From contig NZ_SPQS01000029.1 of the NCBI RefSeq assembly GCF_004570865.1, positions 1 through 63,138 of the forward strand: a DNA stretch of 63,138 bases, read 5' to 3'. Positions 32,330 through 40,948 of this stretch are shown here, one piece after another. A program made the position numbers and the translations under genes. The number at the start of each line of letters is the position of its first letter. Position 1 is the stretch's first letter. The notes under the pieces are model-generated. The model saw nothing but the letters and a program-made list of their open reading frames with translations. It searched no databases and had not been told where the DNA came from. Origin of the DNA: Bradyrhizobium frederickii. Lineage in GTDB: Bacteria; Pseudomonadota; Alphaproteobacteria; Rhizobiales; Xanthobacteraceae.

Positions 32330-32343
32330 TTTTGCATTCAAAT
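32330..32343. promoter_or_regulatory. Operator-like site 2 upstream of the GntR gene
   Basis: TTTTGCATTCAAAT repeats the site at 32268-32281 in inverted orientation and lies 17 bases upstream of the GntR start. Two copies of the same 12-base core on both sides of the divergent promoter region suggest binding by the adjacent regulator. Confidence 0.65.
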
Positions 32344-32359
32344 TGGAGCGCCGGTCCCC

Positions 32360-33025
32360 ATGCTTCACGAGGATGTCGTCAGCCGTATCCGCGCGATCCT
32401 GCTCGACGGCGAAATTCCGCCGGGCGCCCGGATTCCCGAGCGCGAGCTGTGCGAGCGGCTCGGGATCTCGCGCACACCGCTGCGCGAGGCGCTCAAGGTG
32501 CTCGCCGCCGAGGGACTCGTGCAGCTCCTGCCGCATCGCGGCTCGCGCGCAGCAAAACTGACCGACAACGACATGCGCGATCTGTTCGAGGTCTGCCAGG
32601 GCCTGGAGGCCCTCGCCGGCGAGCTCGCCTGCGAGCGCATCACGGACGCCGAGATTGACGCGATCGCCGCCGCTCATGCAGCCATGGTGGAGCATTATCG
32701 CGACGGCGACCTGATCCAGTACTACCGCGGCAACCGCGCCATTCACGAAGCCATCGTCACCGCAGCCGGAAACCCCGTGCTCGCGGGGCTCTACACATCG
32801 GTGACAGCACGCATCCGCCGCGCGCGTTACGTCACGCCGATGACGCCGCAGCGCTGGGCCCTCGCGGTGAAGGAGCACGAGGCGATCCTGAACGCGCTGC
32901 AGAGGCGCGACGGGGCCGGCCTCTCGCATATTCTGCGCGCGCACCTGCGCCACAAGCGCGAAGAGGTGCTGCAGGCGGGCTTTGCCGAGACGGAAGGCAA
33001 CGATCTCACGCTGAGAATCGCGTGA
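32360..33025 (+). CDS. GntR family transcriptional regulator (FadR/FCD type), 221 aa
   Basis: The N-terminal winged helix (about 1-70) has VSRIRAILLDGEIPPGARIP and LCERLGISRTPLREALKVLA, the standard GntR recognition region. The FCD ligand-binding domain follows (about 80-210), with DLFEVCQGLEALAGELAC and NRAIHEAIVTAAGNP providing metal-site histidines typical of regulators that sense carboxylic acids. The start at 32360 is the family-typical MLHEDVVSRIR; the frame upstream crosses the operator sites. It is divergent from the crotonase/CoA-transferase/TctABC/PdxA operon and very probably regulates it. Confidence 0.93.
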   Translation: MLHEDVVSRIRAILLDGEIPPGARIPERELCERLGISRTPLREALKVLAAEGLVQLLPHRGSRAAKLTDNDMRDLFEVCQGLEALAGELACERITDAEIDAIAAAHAAMVEHYRDGDLIQYYRGNRAIHEAIVTAAGNPVLAGLYTSVTARIRRARYVTPMTPQRWALAVKEHEAILNALQRRDGAGLSHILRAHLRHKREEVLQAGFAETEGNDLTLRIA

Positions 33026-33162
33026 CGCACCGGTACCGTCGCCACACCACACCTGCGAAAGCTGCCGCGTTCACGACGTGACAAACGAAATCGATAGGGC
33101 AATGCAACCGCGTATCGCGTTGAAGCAAGGAACGCTACTGCGCCCCCAAGGTGCGGCCTATA

Positions 33163-33195
33163 GCGCGATGCGATGAGGATGAATCGTCATCGCGC
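33163..33195. repeat. GC-rich inverted repeat preceding a 45-bp palindrome
   Basis: GCGCGATG (33163-33170) and CATCGCGC (33188-33195) are perfect arms around a 17-base loop. It is joined by GTTGTTGTTTGAG to the 45-bp element at 33213; the same linker (TTGTTGTTTGAG) precedes the copy at 21498, so the two parts may be one composite element. Confidence 0.7.
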
Positions 33196-33212
33196 TTTAG
33201 GTTGTTGTTTGA

Positions 33213-33257
33213 GCATGATCTTTTCGGAAAACCGCTGCGCACTTTTCCGGATCATGC
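33213..33257. repeat. 45-bp palindromic repeat abutting a stop codon, copy 2
   Basis: GCATGATCTTTTCGGAAAAC opens and TTTTCCGGATCATGC closes the element. It differs from 21498-21542 at only three central positions. It ends one base before the TAG of the minus-strand dehalogenase-like gene, mirroring the recJ copy exactly. Confidence 0.88.
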
Positions 33258-33258
33258 T

Positions 33259-33978
33259 CTAGCAACCCAATTTATCGGCGATTCCGCCAAAGTCCCTCGC
33301 GACGATGTCCCAATCGCCGGTCCCCTCGAAGTCGACCTTCTGCAGCGGACCGTATTCCGTCGGCCGTGCCACGAACGCGGTCTTCAATCCGTTCTTCTGC
33401 GCGGCCGCGAGATCGCCGTTGTGGGCGGCGACCATCATCACCTCGTCCGGCTTGAGGCAAAGCAGCTTTGCTGCGCCGAGATAGGTCTCGGGGTCGGGCT
33501 TGTAGTGCTCGAACAGCTCGGCCGACATGATGAGGTCCCACGGCAGGCCGGCGAACTTCGCCATGTTGGTGAGCAGCGCGACGTTGCCGTTCGAGAGCGG
33601 CGCGATCACGAATTTTGATTTCAGCCGCGTCAGGCCGGCGACGCTGTCCGGCCAGGGATGCAGGCGGTGCCAGCCCTTGGTGAGGTAGTCGAGATCGGCC
33701 TCGGTGAGGCCCTTGATCGCGAACTGCGCGACCAGCTTCTCCAGCGAGCGGCGGTGCAGATCATCGAGCATGACGTAGCCGCGCTCGGGATGCTGGCGCA
33801 CGTCGTCCATCGAGGCCATGTACATGCCGCGCCAGCCGTCGACCAAGGCGGTCCAGTCGGCGCTGATGCCGCGCTGCTTGCTCCACCACATGAAGTCGGT
33901 GATCAGGCTGGTGCGCCAGTCCACAACCGTGCCGAACACGTCGAACACCAGGGCTTTGACGGCGGAGAGATCGGACAT
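33259..33978 (-). CDS. Haloacid dehalogenase type II-like hydrolase, 239 aa
   Basis: A HAD-superfamily enzyme with nucleophile Asp13 in LVFDVFGTVVDWR, the motif II Ser/Thr in APLSNGNVAL, the lysine in FEHYKPDPETYLGA and the late acidic region VAAHNGDLAAAQ. The DxFGTxxDW start is typical of (S)-2-haloacid dehalogenases, which displace halide from 2-haloacids; many chromosomal homologues have unknown physiological substrates. The gene stands between two palindromic repeats and has no clear operon partner. Confidence 0.9.
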   Translation of the reverse strand: MSDLSAVKALVFDVFGTVVDWRTSLITDFMWWSKQRGISADWTALVDGWRGMYMASMDDVRQHPERGYVMLDDLHRRSLEKLVAQFAIKGLTEADLDYLTKGWHRLHPWPDSVAGLTRLKSKFVIAPLSNGNVALLTNMAKFAGLPWDLIMSAELFEHYKPDPETYLGAAKLLCLKPDEVMMVAAHNGDLAAAQKNGLKTAFVARPTEYGPLQKVDFEGTGDWDIVARDFGGIADKLGC

Positions 33979-34004
33979 GGCGCTTCCCTCTTGTTCTTAT
34001 CATT

Positions 34005-34126
34005 GTCATTCCGGGATGCGCCGCAAGGCGCAGGCCCGGAATCCATTTCACCTCGCACTCTGCCGCCCGATGGATTCCGGGCTCTCCGGTCCGCGCTTTG
34101 CGCGGTCCCATCGCCCCGGAATGACG
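34005..34126. repeat. Intergenic palindromic repeat, GTCATTCCGG family, copy 2
   Basis: It opens GTCATTCCGGGATGCGCC and closes CCCCGGAATGAC, with internal arms CCCGGAATCCATTTCACC and GATGGATTCCGGGCTC almost identical to those in 19641-19744. It lies between the glpX stop codon and the dehalogenase-like start on the minus strand. Confidence 0.85.
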
Positions 34127-34145
34127 GCAGTCGTTGTTGCGTCGC

Positions 34146-35147
34146 TCAGTCCAAATGGAACTTGGCCAGTTCGCGGTGCTCGGCCTTGATGTAGCGCACG
34201 GTGCCGGTGACGGAGCGCATCACCACCGTCTCGGTCTCGATCACGCCGTCCTTGCGGAACTTGACGCCCGAGAGCAGCGAGCCCGTGGTGACGCCGGTGG
34301 CGGCGAACAGGCAGTCGCCGCGCGCCATGTCCTCGATGCCGTAGATCATCTTGGGATCGTTGACGCCCATCTTGGCGGCACGCTCGCGCTTCTCGTCGGA
34401 ATCGAGGATCAGGCGGCACTGCATCTGGCCGCCGATGCAACGCAGCGCCACGGCGGCGAGCACGCCTTCCGGCGCGCCGCCCGTGCCGAGATACATGTCG
34501 ACGCCGGTATTGTCAGGATCGGCGCAGTGGATCACGCCGGCGACGTCGCCGTCGGTGATCAGACGCACGGCGGCGCCGGTGGAGCGCACGCTCTCGATGA
34601 TGCTGGCGTGGCGCGGACGGTCGAGCACGAGAACGGTGATCCCCTCCGGCTTGACGCCCTTGGCCTTGGCGAGGCGGCGGACGTTGTCGGCCGGGCTCGC
34701 ATCGAGCTCGACGACGCCCTTGTCGTAGCCGGGACCGATCGCGAGCTTCTGCATGTAGACGTCGGGAGCGTGCAGCAGTGTACCGCCGTCGGCCATCGCC
34801 ATGGTGGCGATCGAGCCCGGCATGTTCTTGGCGCAAAGCGTGGTGCCTTCGAGCGGATCGACCGCGATGTCGACCTCGGGACCCGTCTTGAGGCCGACCT
34901 GCTCGCCGATATAGAGCATCGGCGCTTCGTCGCGCTCGCCCTCGCCGATCACGACGGTGCCCTGGATCGGCAGCTTGTTGAGCTCGCGCCGCATGGCGTC
35001 GACCGCGGCCTGGTCGGCCGCCTTCTCGTTGCCGTGGCCGCGCAGGCGCGCCGACGACACTGCCGCCCGCTCCGTCACCCGCACGATCTCCAGCGTCAGG
35101 ATGCGCTCGAGCAACGCTTGCGGCGGGACTGAAATATGGGTCGACAT
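34146..35147 (-). CDS. glpX: Class II fructose-1,6-bisphosphatase GlpX
   Basis: This 333-residue cytoplasmic enzyme hydrolyses fructose 1,6-bisphosphate in gluconeogenesis and, in autotrophs, the Calvin cycle. Signature segments are IGEGERDEAPMLYIGE and IAVDPLEGTTLCA, the metal and phosphate sites of the lithium-sensitive phosphatase fold, and YLGTGGAPEGVLAA. AAGGAG lies seven bases upstream of the ATG. It is the last gene of an alaC-hom-glpX run on the minus strand, an order often seen in rhizobiales. Confidence 0.96.
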   Translation of the reverse strand: MSTHISVPPQALLERILTLEIVRVTERAAVSSARLRGHGNEKAADQAAVDAMRRELNKLPIQGTVVIGEGERDEAPMLYIGEQVGLKTGPEVDIAVDPLEGTTLCAKNMPGSIATMAMADGGTLLHAPDVYMQKLAIGPGYDKGVVELDASPADNVRRLAKAKGVKPEGITVLVLDRPRHASIIESVRSTGAAVRLITDGDVAGVIHCADPDNTGVDMYLGTGGAPEGVLAAVALRCIGGQMQCRLILDSDEKRERAAKMGVNDPKMIYGIEDMARGDCLFAATGVTTGSLLSGVKFRKDGVIETETVVMRSVTGTVRYIKAEHRELAKFHLD

Positions 35148-35236
35148 CGGCTAACTCCTTCAAACCGGTTCTGGACAGAAGTTCTCTGCCCACACATCAA
35201 TTCGCAACGCCCACGATTCGTTCGAACGAACCGCCC

Positions 35237-36553
35237 TCAGTTCTTCTCGATCCGGATCACCTGCGGCCGTCCGCTGATCACCTTGTCCTTCTGCACGGCA
35301 GCGAGGGCGCGGCGCACGGCATCCTCGTGCGTCGCGTAGGTGATCAGGATGACGGGCACGGGGACCGCCTTGCCGTCCGCCGGCGCAGCGCCGCCATTGG
35401 GATGTCGCTGCACGATCGACTCGATCGAAATCTTCTGCTCGGCCAGCCGCGTCGCGATCGCAGCCGCGGTGCCGGGGAAATCGCGCGCCAGAAGACGAAT
35501 GTAATAGCCGCCCTCGTGGCGCTCCATCGGCGCCTTCTTGGTGTCGCGCAATTGCGCGATGGGCCGGCCGAACGGATTGGCGCGGATGCCGCGCGCGACG
35601 TCGGCGATGTCGGCGACCACTGCGGATGCCGTTGCGGCGCCGCCGGCGCCCGGGCCGACCAGCGTGATCGGCGGAATGCCCTCGCCGTCGATCGTGACCG
35701 CATTGGTGACGCCCATCACCTGCGCGATCGAGGAGGATTTCGGCACCATGGTCGGATGCACGCGCTGCTCGATGCCCTTGGCGGTGCGCACCGCAACGCC
35801 GAGCAGCTTGACGCGGTAGCCGAGATCGGACGCCGCGCGCAGATCTTCCGGCGCGATGGATGAGATGCCTTCGACATACACCGCGCTTTGAGCAACTTTC
35901 GTGCCGAAAGCGAGGCTGGCGAGAATCGCGAGTTTTTGCGCGGTATCGTGACCATCCACATCGAACGACGGGTTGGCCTCGGCATAACCGAGCCGCTGCG
36001 CGTCCTTGAGGCATTCGGCGAAGGACAGCCCCTCCTGCTCCATCCGGGTCAGGATGTAATTGCAGGTGCCGTTGAGGATGCCGTAGACGCGGTTGATGCC
36101 GGTGCCGGAAAGCCCCTCGCGCAACGTCTTGATGACGGGGATCGCGGCGCCGACGGCTGCCTCGAAATTCAGCGCACCGCCGTGCTTTTCGGCTGATTTG
36201 GCCAGCTTGAGGCCGTGCTTGGCCAGCAGCGCCTTGTTGGCGGTGACGACCGACTTGCCGGCGTTGAGTGCGGCCTCCACCGCCGACAGCGCGGGATCGC
36301 CGGCGCCGCCCATCAGCTCGACGAAGCAATCGATGCCGGGATGGGTGGCCAGCGCCATCGGATCCCTGGCCCATTCGACGCCGCGCAGATCGACGCCGCG
36401 CTTCTTCGCCTTCGAGCGCGCGGTGACGGCGACGACGCGGATGCCGCGGCCGCTGCGGCCCGCGAGCACGCGCGCCTGCGTTTCGATCAAACGGACCACT
36501 TCGGCGCCCACGGTGCCGAGCCCCGCTATGCCCACTTTCAGGGGTGCAACCAT
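35237..36553 (-). CDS. hom: Homoserine dehydrogenase
   Basis: This enzyme reduces aspartate semialdehyde to homoserine for threonine and methionine synthesis. The 438-residue product has an N-terminal Rossmann domain (VGIAGLGTVGAEVVRLIE), the catalytic domain with YGILNGTCNYILTRM and the lysine-containing FDVDGHDTAQKLAIL, and a C-terminal ACT domain (about 355-430; YIRLLARDFPGTAAAI) that usually gives threonine feedback. It lies 29 bases after the aminotransferase gene and 89 bases before glpX. Confidence 0.96.
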   Translation of the reverse strand: MVAPLKVGIAGLGTVGAEVVRLIETQARVLAGRSGRGIRVVAVTARSKAKKRGVDLRGVEWARDPMALATHPGIDCFVELMGGAGDPALSAVEAALNAGKSVVTANKALLAKHGLKLAKSAEKHGGALNFEAAVGAAIPVIKTLREGLSGTGINRVYGILNGTCNYILTRMEQEGLSFAECLKDAQRLGYAEANPSFDVDGHDTAQKLAILASLAFGTKVAQSAVYVEGISSIAPEDLRAASDLGYRVKLLGVAVRTAKGIEQRVHPTMVPKSSSIAQVMGVTNAVTIDGEGIPPITLVGPGAGGAATASAVVADIADVARGIRANPFGRPIAQLRDTKKAPMERHEGGYYIRLLARDFPGTAAAIATRLAEQKISIESIVQRHPNGGAAPADGKAVPVPVILITYATHEDAVRRALAAVQKDKVISGRPQVIRIEKN

Positions 36554-36582
36554 GATGTCTTAGAAAACCTGCCGAAGAGAAC

Positions 36583-37803
36583 TCAACGCCGATTGGCGAG
36601 CGGAACGACGTTGTGCAACGTTTCGATGCCGCTTTCAAGGAAGCGTCGCACGCCGCGCGCGGCCTGCCTGATCCGTTGCTCGTTTTCCACCATGGCGATG
36701 CGGACATATCCTTCACCATGCTCGCCGAAGCCGACGCCGGGCGAGACCGCGACGCCGGATTTCTCCACCATCAGGGTGGCGAACTGCATGCTGCCGACGC
36801 TGCGGAAAGCCTCCGGCAGCGGCACCCAGGCGAACATCGAGGCCTCCGGCGGCGGGATCTCCCAGCCGGCACGGCCGAACGATTCCACCAGCGCATCGCG
36901 GCGCTTGCGATAGGTGTCGCGCATCTCCTTGATGCAATCATCCGGGCCGTTCAGCGCCGCGGTCGCCGCGACCTGGACCGGTGTGAACGCACCGTAATCG
37001 AGATAGGATTTGACGCGGGCGAGCGCGGCGATCACGCGCTCATTGCCGACCGCAAAGCCCATGCGCCAGCCGGCCATCGAATAGGTCTTCGACATCGAGG
37101 TGAACTCGACGGCGACGTCCATCGCGCCCGGCACCTGGAGCACCGAGGGCGGCGGGTTGCTCTCGTCGAAATAGACCTCGGCATAGGCGAGATCGGACAG
37201 GATCAGGATCTCGTGCTTCTTCGCGAATGCGACGAGGTCCTTGTAGAAATCGAGGCTCGCGACATAGGCGGTCGGGTTCGACGGATAGCAGACCACGAGC
37301 GCGAGCGGCTTCGGGATCGAATGGACGATCGCCCGTTCGGCCGCCTCGAAGAATTGCGGCGTCGGCTCGGACGGCACCGAGCGGATCACGCCGCCCGCCA
37401 TCAAGAAGCCGAAGGCGTGAATCGGATAGCTCGGGTTCGGACAGAGGATGACGTCACCGGGCGCGGTGATCGCCTGCGCCACGTTGGCAAAACCCTCCTT
37501 CGAGCCGAGCGTCGCCACGATCTGGGTGTCCGGGTTGAGCTTCACGCCGAAGCGGCGGGCGTAGTAGCCGGCCTGGGCCCGGCGCAGTCCGGGGATGCCG
37601 CGGGAGGCCGAGTAGCGGTCGGTGCGCGGCTTGCCCAGCGTCTCCTTCAGCTTCTCCAGCACATGCGCCGGAGCCGGCAGATCCGGGTTGCCCATGCCGA
37701 GGTCGATGATGTCGGCGCCGGCATTCCGCGCGGCCGCCTTGGCCCGGTTGACCTGCTCGAACACGTAAGGCGGAAGGCGGCGGATGCGGTAAAATTCTTC
37801 CAT
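36583..37803 (-). CDS. alaC: Class I/II PLP aminotransferase, AlaC/LL-DAP-aminotransferase-like, 406 aa
   Basis: A fold-type I aminotransferase with the PLP lysine in EFTSMSKTYSMAGWRMGF, the cofactor-binding DLGMGNPDLPAP and YPSNPTAYVAS, and the carboxylate Arg near the end (YVRIAMVENEQRIRQA). The start MEEFYRIRRLPPYVFEQVN matches glutamate-pyruvate aminotransferase AlaC and its relatives; aspartate or diaminopimelate specificity cannot be excluded. It sits immediately before hom, so a role in aspartate-family or alanine metabolism is reasonable. Confidence 0.88.
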   Translation of the reverse strand: MEEFYRIRRLPPYVFEQVNRAKAAARNAGADIIDLGMGNPDLPAPAHVLEKLKETLGKPRTDRYSASRGIPGLRRAQAGYYARRFGVKLNPDTQIVATLGSKEGFANVAQAITAPGDVILCPNPSYPIHAFGFLMAGGVIRSVPSEPTPQFFEAAERAIVHSIPKPLALVVCYPSNPTAYVASLDFYKDLVAFAKKHEILILSDLAYAEVYFDESNPPPSVLQVPGAMDVAVEFTSMSKTYSMAGWRMGFAVGNERVIAALARVKSYLDYGAFTPVQVAATAALNGPDDCIKEMRDTYRKRRDALVESFGRAGWEIPPPEASMFAWVPLPEAFRSVGSMQFATLMVEKSGVAVSPGVGFGEHGEGYVRIAMVENEQRIRQAARGVRRFLESGIETLHNVVPLANRR

Positions 37804-38018
37804 GGCTCTCTGGGCTCCGGGCAACCGGTCAGGACAGAATCGACAGGACAGGACGGCGCTCCGGAAAGGGGCTCGGCCTCGTCGCGAAAATTACTCAAAA
37901 TCAAATACTTAGAGCAATCATCGACGACGAGGACTGAAGTCCTTCGTCCTGACCGTCGGCTGAACCGGGGTCTTTTAGCACGGCAAGGCGGTGGCGCCAG
38001 CGATTCCCTTGCAGCGCC

Positions 38019-38294
38019 TCACTTCGCATCCTTGCCGGCAACGGCCTGGCGATCGCGCGCGGCGGCCAGCTCGGCCTCGATCTTGGCGCGCTGATCCGGC
38101 GGGATGACCGCTTGATCGCGGTCCGGAGGCAGGTCGTGCACCGGCAGATAGCTCCCGGGCTCCCTCGGATGCGCCTGCGCGTCCGTCGGTGCCATATCCG
38201 CGAACTGACTCGAACAGCCGCCCAGCGCAAATGCCACGCTCAGCAGCGCGCCACCGATCAGCAGCGACCTCCGTAGGACCCTCAACGCCAACAC
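38019..38294 (-). CDS. Small lipoprotein, 91 aa
   Basis: The N terminus (RRSLLIGGALLSVAFALGGC) is a lipoprotein signal with a lipobox-like L-G-G-C. The mature part is Pro-rich and ends in a charged helix (DQRAKIEAELAAARDRQAVA). The start is GTG at 38294 with TTG alternatives inside; no ATG precedes the signal. It is probably anchored to a membrane in the periplasm. No family is recognised. Confidence 0.7.
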   Translation of the reverse strand: MLALRVLRRSLLIGGALLSVAFALGGCSSQFADMAPTDAQAHPREPGSYLPVHDLPPDRDQAVIPPDQRAKIEAELAAARDRQAVAGKDAK

Positions 38295-38546
38295 TTGGGA
38301 AATCCCCTACTCGTCCCAACGCAAGCTGCCGCACACTAACCCGACAACCTGCCCAAGCTCAAACCATTGCTGCCCACAAATGGAACGAGCGAGAAAACAT
38401 CCAAGGCCCACGACCGCAGGGTTGCACCGCGATTGTGACGAAACCAAGAAACTCTATCGCAGTGCAGCACATCTTGGAGCGTGTTTAGCGTCAAACATGC
38501 GAGCTTCGCGGTGACGAATACGGAATGACTCGTTACTGTTCTGCCC

Positions 38547-40355
38547 ATGAGCATGGCCACGACCGATACGCCCAAACCCGAGACCAAGTTCGATCCGGAA
38601 GCCTTCGCGATGAATGTCGCGCGGGCGATGGAGAGCGGCGGCAAGGCGCTTGCGGCCTACCTCAAGCCGCGCGAGAGCGGCGAGGTGCAGGATCGCCCGC
38701 CGGCCGAGCTTACCGAGGTCGTCAAGACCTTCACCTCGGTTGCCGAATATTGGTTGTCGGATTCGTCCCGCTCGTCGGATCTGCAGACCAAGCTCGCCAA
38801 GGATTATCTCGACCTCTGGGGCTCGGCAGTGCGGCGCATGGCCGGCCAGGACGCTCCCCCTGCGATCGCGCCCTCCCCCCGCGACAAGCGCTTTGCCGAT
38901 CCGGAATGGAAATCGAACCAGTTCTTCGATTTCGTCATGCAGCTCTATCTGCTCACGACCAAATGGGCGCAGGAGCTGGTGCGCGATGCCGAAGGGCTCG
39001 ATCCGCCGACCCGCCGCAAGGCGGAGTTCTACGTCCAGCAGGTCATCAACGCATTGTCGCCGTCCAACTTCGTGCTGACCAATCCGGAGGTGCTGCGCGA
39101 GACGGTGGCGAGCAGCGGCGAGAACCTCGCGCGCGGCTTGAAGATGCTCGCCGAGGACATCGCGGCCGGCAAGGGCATGCTGAAGATCCGCCAGTCCGAT
39201 CCGGACAACCTCGTCGTCGGCGTCAACATGGCGACGACGCCGGGCAAGGTGATCTACCAGAACGAGATCATGCAGCTGATCCAATATTCGCCGACCACGG
39301 AGACGGTGCTGCGCACCCCGCTCCTGATCGTGCCGCCATGGATCAACAAGTTCTACATCCTCGATCTCAAGCCGGAGAAATCCTACATCAAGTGGTGCGT
39401 CGACCAGGGCATCACCGTGTTCGTGATCTCATGGGTCAATCCCGACAAGCGGCTCGGCAACAAGAGCTGGGAAGACTACATGAAGCAAGGGCCGCTCACG
39501 GCGATGGACGTGATCGAGAAGGTCACCGGCGAGATGAAGGTGCACACCGCCGGCTATTGCGTCGGCGGCACCATGCTCGCGACCACGCTGGCCTGGCTCG
39601 CCGAGAAACGCCGCCAGCGCGTCTCGTCGGCGACGTTCTTCGCGGCGCAGGTCGACTTCACCCATGCCGGCGACCTCCTGGTGTTCGTCGACGAGGACCA
39701 GATCTCCTCGCTCGAGCAGGACATGAAGGCGGCCGGCGTGCTCGAAGGCTCGAAGATGGCGATGGCCTTCAATATGCTGCGCTCCAACGATCTGATCTGG
39801 TCCTATGTCGTCAGCAACTACCTGAAAGGCCAGCAGCCCAGCGCGTTCGACCTGTTGCACTGGAATTCCGACGCGACCCGCATGACCGCGTCGAACCATT
39901 CCTATTATCTGCGCAATTGTTATCTGGAGAACCGGCTCTCCACCGGCACGATGGTGCTCGACAACGCGCTTCTCGATCTCTCCAAGGTCAAGGTGCCCGT
40001 CTACAATCTCGCCACCCGCGAGGATCATATCGCGCCGGCGGAATCGGTGCTGTACGGCTCGCAATTCTTCGGCGGTCCGGTGAAATATGTGCTGTCGGGC
40101 TCGGGCCATATCGCAGGCGTGGTCAACCCGCCGGCCTCGAACAAGTATCAGTACTGGACCAACGACAACATCAAGGACGTCAACGTCGCCGAGTGGATGA
40201 AGGGCGCCGTCGAGCACAAGGGCTCGTGGTGGCCGGACTGGCGGCAATGGCTGGGCGAGCTCGATCCCGAGCAGGTTCCCGCGCGCATACCGGGGAGCGA
40301 AGCATTCCCGCCGATCGAGGACGCGCCCGGCAGCTATGTCAGGGTGCGCGCATAG
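38547..40355 (+). CDS. phaC: Class I poly(3-hydroxyalkanoate) synthase PhaC
   Basis: PhaC polymerises 3-hydroxyacyl-CoA into storage granules. The 602-residue product has the N-terminal PhaC_N region and an alpha/beta-hydrolase core with the lipase-like box GYCVGG, whose nucleophile is Cys338. The catalytic Asp lies in TREDHIAPAES and the His in GSGHIAGVVNPP. Length and the single subunit fit class I. No phaA, phaB or phasin gene is adjacent. Confidence 0.96.
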   Translation: MSMATTDTPKPETKFDPEAFAMNVARAMESGGKALAAYLKPRESGEVQDRPPAELTEVVKTFTSVAEYWLSDSSRSSDLQTKLAKDYLDLWGSAVRRMAGQDAPPAIAPSPRDKRFADPEWKSNQFFDFVMQLYLLTTKWAQELVRDAEGLDPPTRRKAEFYVQQVINALSPSNFVLTNPEVLRETVASSGENLARGLKMLAEDIAAGKGMLKIRQSDPDNLVVGVNMATTPGKVIYQNEIMQLIQYSPTTETVLRTPLLIVPPWINKFYILDLKPEKSYIKWCVDQGITVFVISWVNPDKRLGNKSWEDYMKQGPLTAMDVIEKVTGEMKVHTAGYCVGGTMLATTLAWLAEKRRQRVSSATFFAAQVDFTHAGDLLVFVDEDQISSLEQDMKAAGVLEGSKMAMAFNMLRSNDLIWSYVVSNYLKGQQPSAFDLLHWNSDATRMTASNHSYYLRNCYLENRLSTGTMVLDNALLDLSKVKVPVYNLATREDHIAPAESVLYGSQFFGGPVKYVLSGSGHIAGVVNPPASNKYQYWTNDNIKDVNVAEWMKGAVEHKGSWWPDWRQWLGELDPEQVPARIPGSEAFPPIEDAPGSYVRVRA

Positions 40356-40419
40356 CGGAATCGGCTGCGCTTTCGTATAGACTGGCGCTCACCATAGCGA
40401 CGACAGAGGGGACCGGACT

Positions 40420-40818
40420 ATGACGCGCGAATTGTTCTGGCTGACACTGACGGTGATTCTGACCGGGATCCTCTGGATTCCCTACACGATCAACCGGTGT
40501 CAGGTCCGCGGTCTCAGCGGCGCGATGGCCAACCCCTCGCGCAACGACAAGCCGCAGTCGGACTGGGCGAACCGGCTGATGTTCGCGCATGACAACGCGG
40601 TCGAGAACCTGGTGCTCTTTGCGCCGCTGGTGCTGATCCTCAACGCGATCGACTATTCCACGAAATGGACGGTGCTCGCCTGCGCGATCTATTTCTGGTC
40701 CCGCGTCGCACATCTGATCGTCTACGCGCTTGGCATCCCGGTGTTCCGCACCCTCGCCTTCACCGTCGGCTTCCTCGCCCAGGCCGCGCTGGCGCTGGCG
40801 ATTTTCAGGGTGCTTTGA
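40420..40818 (+). CDS. MAPEG family membrane protein, 132 aa
   Basis: Four transmembrane helices with the family pattern: an N-terminal helix (LFWLTLTVILTGILWIPYTI), then ANRLMFAHDNAVENLVLFAP, which contains the conserved H-x-N-x-x-E-N, and YFWSRVAHLIVYALGIPVFR. MAPEG proteins are trimeric and often glutathione-dependent; bacterial members are mostly uncharacterised. It follows phaC by 64 bases and may be expressed separately. Confidence 0.9.
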   Translation: MTRELFWLTLTVILTGILWIPYTINRCQVRGLSGAMANPSRNDKPQSDWANRLMFAHDNAVENLVLFAPLVLILNAIDYSTKWTVLACAIYFWSRVAHLIVYALGIPVFRTLAFTVGFLAQAALALAIFRVL

Positions 40819-40821
40819 TGT

Positions 40822-40944
40822 CGTGTCCCGGACGCGCGAAGCGCGCGCCGGGACACAGAAGGCTGCAATCAAAACAGCAACAATGGGCCCCGGCTCTGCA
40901 GCGCATCACTGAAGAAGTGCTGCGCTGCGTCCGGGGCACGAGAC
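40822..40944. repeat. Intergenic palindromic repeat, CGTGTCCCGG family, copy 1
   Basis: It begins CGTGTCCCGGACGCGCGAAG and ends with TGCGTCCGGGGCACGAGA in inverted orientation, with an internal CCCCGGCTCTGCAGCG segment. A related copy is at 58594-58730. It fills the gap between the MAPEG gene and the argC stop codon. Confidence 0.82.
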
Positions 40945-40948
40945 AACC

